From CAYLNC01 sp964534415 (GTDB lineage Bacteria > Patescibacteriota > Minisyncoccia > Phycocordibacterales > JAACPR01), in NCBI GenBank assembly GCA_964534415.1, contig CAZHOL010000003.1, forward strand, positions 1 to 45,452: 45,452 bases of DNA. Reading direction: 5' to 3'. The number at the start of each line of letters is the position of its first letter. The first letter of the stretch is position 1. The position numbers and the translations under genes are program-made. Shown in pieces: positions 39,905 through 45,452 of this stretch. The notes beneath the pieces are model-generated. The model had not been told where the DNA came from. It worked only from the letters and a program-made list of their open reading frames with translations, and ran no database searches.

Positions 39905-40753
39905 ATGAGTATCAAAAAACACAAACCAACAAGCGCCGGACGAAGAAATATGACTTCTATTATTTATAGAGGTGTATTCACAAAGTCTAGCCCTCACAAA
40001 TCTTTGACTTCAGGTTTTCAAAGAGCGGTTGGTAGAAATAACCTGGGTAGAATCACAACTCGACACAAGGGTGCTGGTCACAAGAGAAGCTTTCGAGAGA
40101 TTGACTTCAACTATGACAAGAAAAACATCCCTGCCAAGGTGGAGAGTGTGGAATATGATCCAAACCGATCTGGTTTCATTGGGCTAGTTTGCTACGCTGA
40201 TGGTGTGCGAAAATATGTTTTGCTCCCTCAATCAGTAAAGGTTGGTGATCAGGTTGTCTCAGGAGAGGAGGTTGAAGTGAAAACTGGAAACAGATTGCCA
40301 CTTGGCAAAATGCCAGTAGGTACATTCGTTTACAATATCGAAATTCGACCAAATGGTGGTGCGAAGATTGCTCGATCAGCTGGTATTTATGCCGAGGTTA
40401 TTGCTCAGGATATGGGTATGACTCACATCAAAATGCCTTCAACTGAAATTCGAAAAATTATCAGCACTGCATGGGCGAGTGTTGGTGAAGTTTCAAATCC
40501 AGAATACCGATTAGTAAATATTGGTAAGGCTGGACGAAATCGACACCGAGGTATCAGACCTACAGTTCGAGGTACAGCCATGAACCCAGTTGATCACCCA
40601 CACGGAGGTGGAGAAGGACGACAGGGACGAGGTTTGCGACGAGCGAAATCTCTATGGGGTAAGCCAACAGGTAAAGGTCAGAAGACACGAACACCAAAGA
40701 AATATTCTAACAATTTCGTGGTGTCTCGAAGACGAGTTGGAAAGAATAAATAA
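39905..40753 (+). CDS. rplB: Ribosomal protein uL2
   Basis: 282 residues, full length. KSLTSGFQRAVGRNNLGRIT, RSFREIDFNYDKKNIPAKV and the conserved MNPVDHPHGGGEGR with the functionally important His are present. It bridges subunits and contacts the peptidyl transferase centre. Normally rpsS, rplV and rpsC follow. Here the next features are a duplicated 55-mer, a gap and a terminator, so the operon ends or is broken at this gene. Confidence 0.98.
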   Translation: MSIKKHKPTSAGRRNMTSIIYRGVFTKSSPHKSLTSGFQRAVGRNNLGRITTRHKGAGHKRSFREIDFNYDKKNIPAKVESVEYDPNRSGFIGLVCYADGVRKYVLLPQSVKVGDQVVSGEEVEVKTGNRLPLGKMPVGTFVYNIEIRPNGGAKIARSAGIYAEVIAQDMGMTHIKMPSTEIRKIISTAWASVGEVSNPEYRLVNIGKAGRNRHRGIRPTVRGTAMNPVDHPHGGGEGRQGRGLRRAKSLWGKPTGKGQKTRTPKKYSNNFVVSRRRVGKNK

Positions 40754-40781
40754 TTTCAAGGTAAGAAAATTTGTAAATTCT
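40727..40781 (+). repeat. 55-base duplicate flanking a scaffold gap (left copy)
   Basis: Identical to 40882-40936. It contains the last codons of rplB. Confidence 0.9.
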
Positions 40782-40881
40782 NNNNNNNNNNNNNNNNNNN
40801 NNNNNNNNNNNNNNNNNNNNNNNNNNNNNNNNNNNNNNNNNNNNNNNNNNNNNNNNNNNNNNNNNNNNNNNNNNNNNNNNN
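40782..40881. other. Scaffold gap (100 N), probably artificial
   Basis: Identical 55-base flanks indicate overlapping contigs. Confidence 0.9.
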
Positions 40882-40936
40882 CGAAGACGAGTTGGAAAGA
40901 ATAAATAATTTCAAGGTAAGAAAATTTGTAAATTCT
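40882..40936 (+). repeat. 55-base duplicate flanking a scaffold gap (right copy)
   Basis: Exact copy of 40727-40781. It carries a second rplB 3' end, which should not be annotated as a gene. Confidence 0.9.
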
Positions 40937-40943
40937 CAAGAAA

Positions 40944-41189
40944 TTAAAATAGTAAAAGGAAAAGCCGGGGCGCGAAATGCGCCCCGGCTTTTCTCAATAA
41001 AAAACCCCGCTGTTTCGTAGCGGGGGACAAATTGGTGAACAAAAAGATGAGTGCGAGTGCGATGATGATGTATATCGCACCAGCGATCATTTTCTTGATT
41101 CCTGTGCCAGGGTTCGACATTAGAATCATTCCTCGTGCCATGAATAACCAAATTGCAGCTATCATAAAACACTGTGAAAATGTCAGCAT
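40944..41189 (-). CDS. Small membrane protein whose frame runs through two terminators, 81 aa
   Basis: The ATG at 41189 has an ideal SD (AGGAGG). The protein starts MLTFSQCFMIAAIWLFMARG and has two spans (about 5-22 and 33-54, MIAGAIYIIIALALIFLF). The reading frame then enters the hairpin at 41005-41025 without a stop. No other frame stops before the T run. The last 25 residues are therefore encoded by terminator DNA and may never be translated in full. Promoter TTGTGT, 17 bases, TACAAA with a 20-30-base leader. Family unknown. An indel near the contig end is an alternative explanation. Confidence 0.55.
   Translation of the reverse strand: MLTFSQCFMIAAIWLFMARGMILMSNPGTGIKKMIAGAIYIIIALALIFLFTNLSPATKQRGFLLRKAGAHFAPRLFLLLF
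40963..40992 (+). terminator. Terminator after rplB (bidirectional)
   Basis: AGCCGGGGCGC-GAAAT-GCGCCCCGGCT followed by TTT on plus and by TTTTCC on minus. Confidence 0.85.
40999..41025 (-). terminator. Terminator of the small membrane protein gene, inside its frame
   Basis: On minus CCCCGCT-ACGAAAC-AGCGGGG followed by TTTTTT. Confidence 0.8.
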
Positions 41190-41384
41190 ATGTCCTCCTG
41201 TGTTTGTTTGCCTCGTATATTTGTAGCGTATATCAACAAAAAACACAAGAGAATGCTTCAAAAAATGCCATTTTAACATAACAAATATTTGTTCATTAGT
41301 GCAATTTATTTTACGTCCGAAAAATTGCTAAAAACTTTACAAAAATCAGATTCTATCTTCTGTTGATATATATGCAAAAAACAT

Positions 41385-41412
41385 TTGACAAGAAAAACGA
41401 TTTGGGTATAAT
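41385..41412 (+). promoter_or_regulatory. Promoter upstream of 23S rRNA
   Basis: TTGACA, 16-base spacer, TATAAT, both hexamers perfect. It is the only full-consensus pair in the window. Predicted start 41419. Confidence 0.8.
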
Positions 41413-41418
41413 GGTCTG

Positions 41419-41528
41419 CATTGAAAGTAATAAACAAATCAGCCAAAATAGTTCGACATAAATCAGCCGTCTAACAGCTGATTTTGAAGGAACCGCTTTG
41501 GCCGAAATGACCAAAGCGGTCTTTCTTT
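41419..41528 (+). ncRNA. rRNA leader or small RNA with alternative hairpins and a terminator
   Basis: AAATCAGCC occurs twice (41436-41444 and 41460-41468), and GCTGATTT (41477-41484) can pair with either copy. A strong terminator (ACCGCTTTGG/CCAAAGCGGT) follows at 41492-41520 with CTTTCTTT. Transcription must pass it to reach 23S, or this is an independent RNA. The stretch 41529-41674 holds nothing recognisable. Confidence 0.5.
41492..41528 (+). terminator. Terminator hairpin between the promoter and 23S rRNA
   Basis: A ten-base-pair stem followed by CTTTCTTT. Confidence 0.7.
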
Positions 41529-41674
41529 ATCGCTCTCGGTTCATCAAGGAGATGGATCGTATGGGGTACGGAATGAGAAAACGGATGGACGACTGCAATT
41601 TGAAAATTGAATAACTCAACATTTATTAAAATCATTTCAGGCTTCGGCCCGAATGAGGTTAATATTTTGTAGAG

Positions 41675-41698
41675 CCAAAGGTAAAAAACTGTATTTTT
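41675..41698 (+). other. Pre-23S processing stem, 5' strand
   Basis: CCAAAGGT...AAACTGTATTTTT is complementary to 45193-45217 downstream of 23S. It probably forms the RNase III-type processing helix. Confidence 0.65.
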
Positions 41699-41751
41699 CA
41701 TTTGCTTTTAGTAAAAAGCAAAATGGTAGCAATAAGTAGTGTTGTGGTTTT

Positions 41752-45152
<3,401 letters not shown>

Positions 45153-45192
45153 AACATCACAGTTGTGATATTAGACAGCATTACTTGTTCAG

Positions 45193-45217
45193 AAAAATAT
45201 AGTTTTAAAACCTTTGG
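45193..45217 (+). other. Pre-23S processing stem, 3' strand
   Basis: AAAAATATAGTTTT...ACCTTTGG pairs with 41675-41698. Confidence 0.65.
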
Positions 45218-45231
45218 CTTGCCAAATTGAA

Positions 45232-45353
45232 TGTTTGGTTCTGGTGACTCGACGCAGTGGTCACACCCGTTCTCATTCCGAATACGGCAGTTAAGCACTG
45301 TAGTGGCGATGATACTGTAAAAGGGAAAGTAGCTAGTCGCCAGAACCAAGCAT
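45232..45353 (+). rRNA. 5S ribosomal RNA
   Basis: About 122 bases. Terminal stem TGTTTGGTTCTGG with CCAGAACCAAGCA. The CGAATACGGCAGTTAAGC region is the conserved loop B/C segment and GGAAAGTAG the 3' domain. It lies 79 bases after 23S and is followed by a terminator. Confidence 0.95.
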
Positions 45354-45367
45354 TTAAGAAAAGAAAG

Positions 45368-45395
45368 AACTCACAAAATAATTGTGGGTTTTTTC
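45368..45395 (+). terminator. Terminator of the 23S-5S unit
   Basis: AACTCACA pairs with TGTGGGTT, then TTTT and a T-rich tail. Confidence 0.85.
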
Positions 45396-45407
45396 TTTTG
45401 CATTTAA

Positions 45408-45416
45408 TGTTAGAAT
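45408..45416 (+). promoter_or_regulatory. Extended -10 of the last gene (leaderless)
   Basis: TGTTAGAAT, six bases, T, ATG. Confidence 0.5.
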
Positions 45417-45423
45417 ATAAAAT

Positions 45424-45452
45424 ATGTCATGGGGAACACAAAGAAGAAATAG
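45424..45452 (+). CDS. Start of an unidentified gene, cut by the window end
   Basis: Only nine codons are visible, MSWGTQRRN. The ATG follows an extended -10 at the leaderless spacing seen elsewhere. Function cannot be assigned. The last 18 bases also occur inside the 23S intron. Confidence 0.45.

Overview
The window looks like a chromosome segment from a Patescibacteria/CPR organism, most likely Parcubacteria (inference, no tree was run). It is moderately AT-rich and dense with short single-copy housekeeping genes, and there are no biosynthetic pathways. Features that fit this group are a trigger factor without its PPIase domain, a ComEC split into two proteins, a 23S rRNA with a group I intron and no adjacent 16S, and few Shine-Dalgarno (SD) sequences on core genes. 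The ORFs read through with the standard bacterial code. CGA is the favoured arginine codon in the translation genes. Four 100-N scaffold gaps occur (6720-6819, 15512-15611, 23613-23712, 40782-40881). Two are flanked by exact 55-base duplicates, which look like unmerged contig ends.

Layout. 1-9.85 kb is nearly all on the minus strand: a partial trypsin-like protease, hup, rny, tig-clpP, nusA-ppa and several small orphan genes, with a tRNA-Gly(UCC) on plus. 9.97-13.5 kb is a plus-strand pilB-pilC-UDG operon (type IV pilus motor ATPase, platform protein, uracil-DNA glycosylase). 13.5-18.3 kb holds tpiA, a HIT protein, recJ, rnhA, a 38-residue membrane peptide and three apparent noncoding RNAs. 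18.3-22.6 kb has a MazF/PemK-like gene, comEC, a Fe/Mn superoxide dismutase, the detached ComEC-type metallo-beta-lactamase, rpmB and an M50 protease. 22.7-29.5 kb encodes a roughly 2100-residue secreted repeat protein and a small membrane protein. 29.6-40.8 kb is the translation block (rpsL-rpsG, fusA, rplJ-rplL, tuf, rpsJ-rplC-rplD-rplW-rplB), interrupted by a TPR protein and a secreted protein. 41.4-45.4 kb holds 23S rRNA with its intron, then 5S and the start of another gene.

How it fits together. Pilus motor genes, ComEC, the separate MBL, RecJ and RNase H make a plausible DNA uptake and processing set. The large secreted protein with propeller, LamG-like and beta-helix regions is a candidate surface adhesin.

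Two regulatory patterns stand out. Many core genes have a -10 box, often extended with TGn, placed so that transcription would start 0-3 bases before the start codon, implying leaderless mRNAs. Most small orphan genes instead have a -35/-10 promoter, a leader and a strong SD. Separately, a 17-base element TCTTTAGAAnTTCTTTA occurs three times, in the same orientation, 22-23 bases upstream of the -10 box of three genes: the 38-residue peptide, the MazF-like gene and the ComEC-type MBL. It is the best candidate here for an undescribed regulon.
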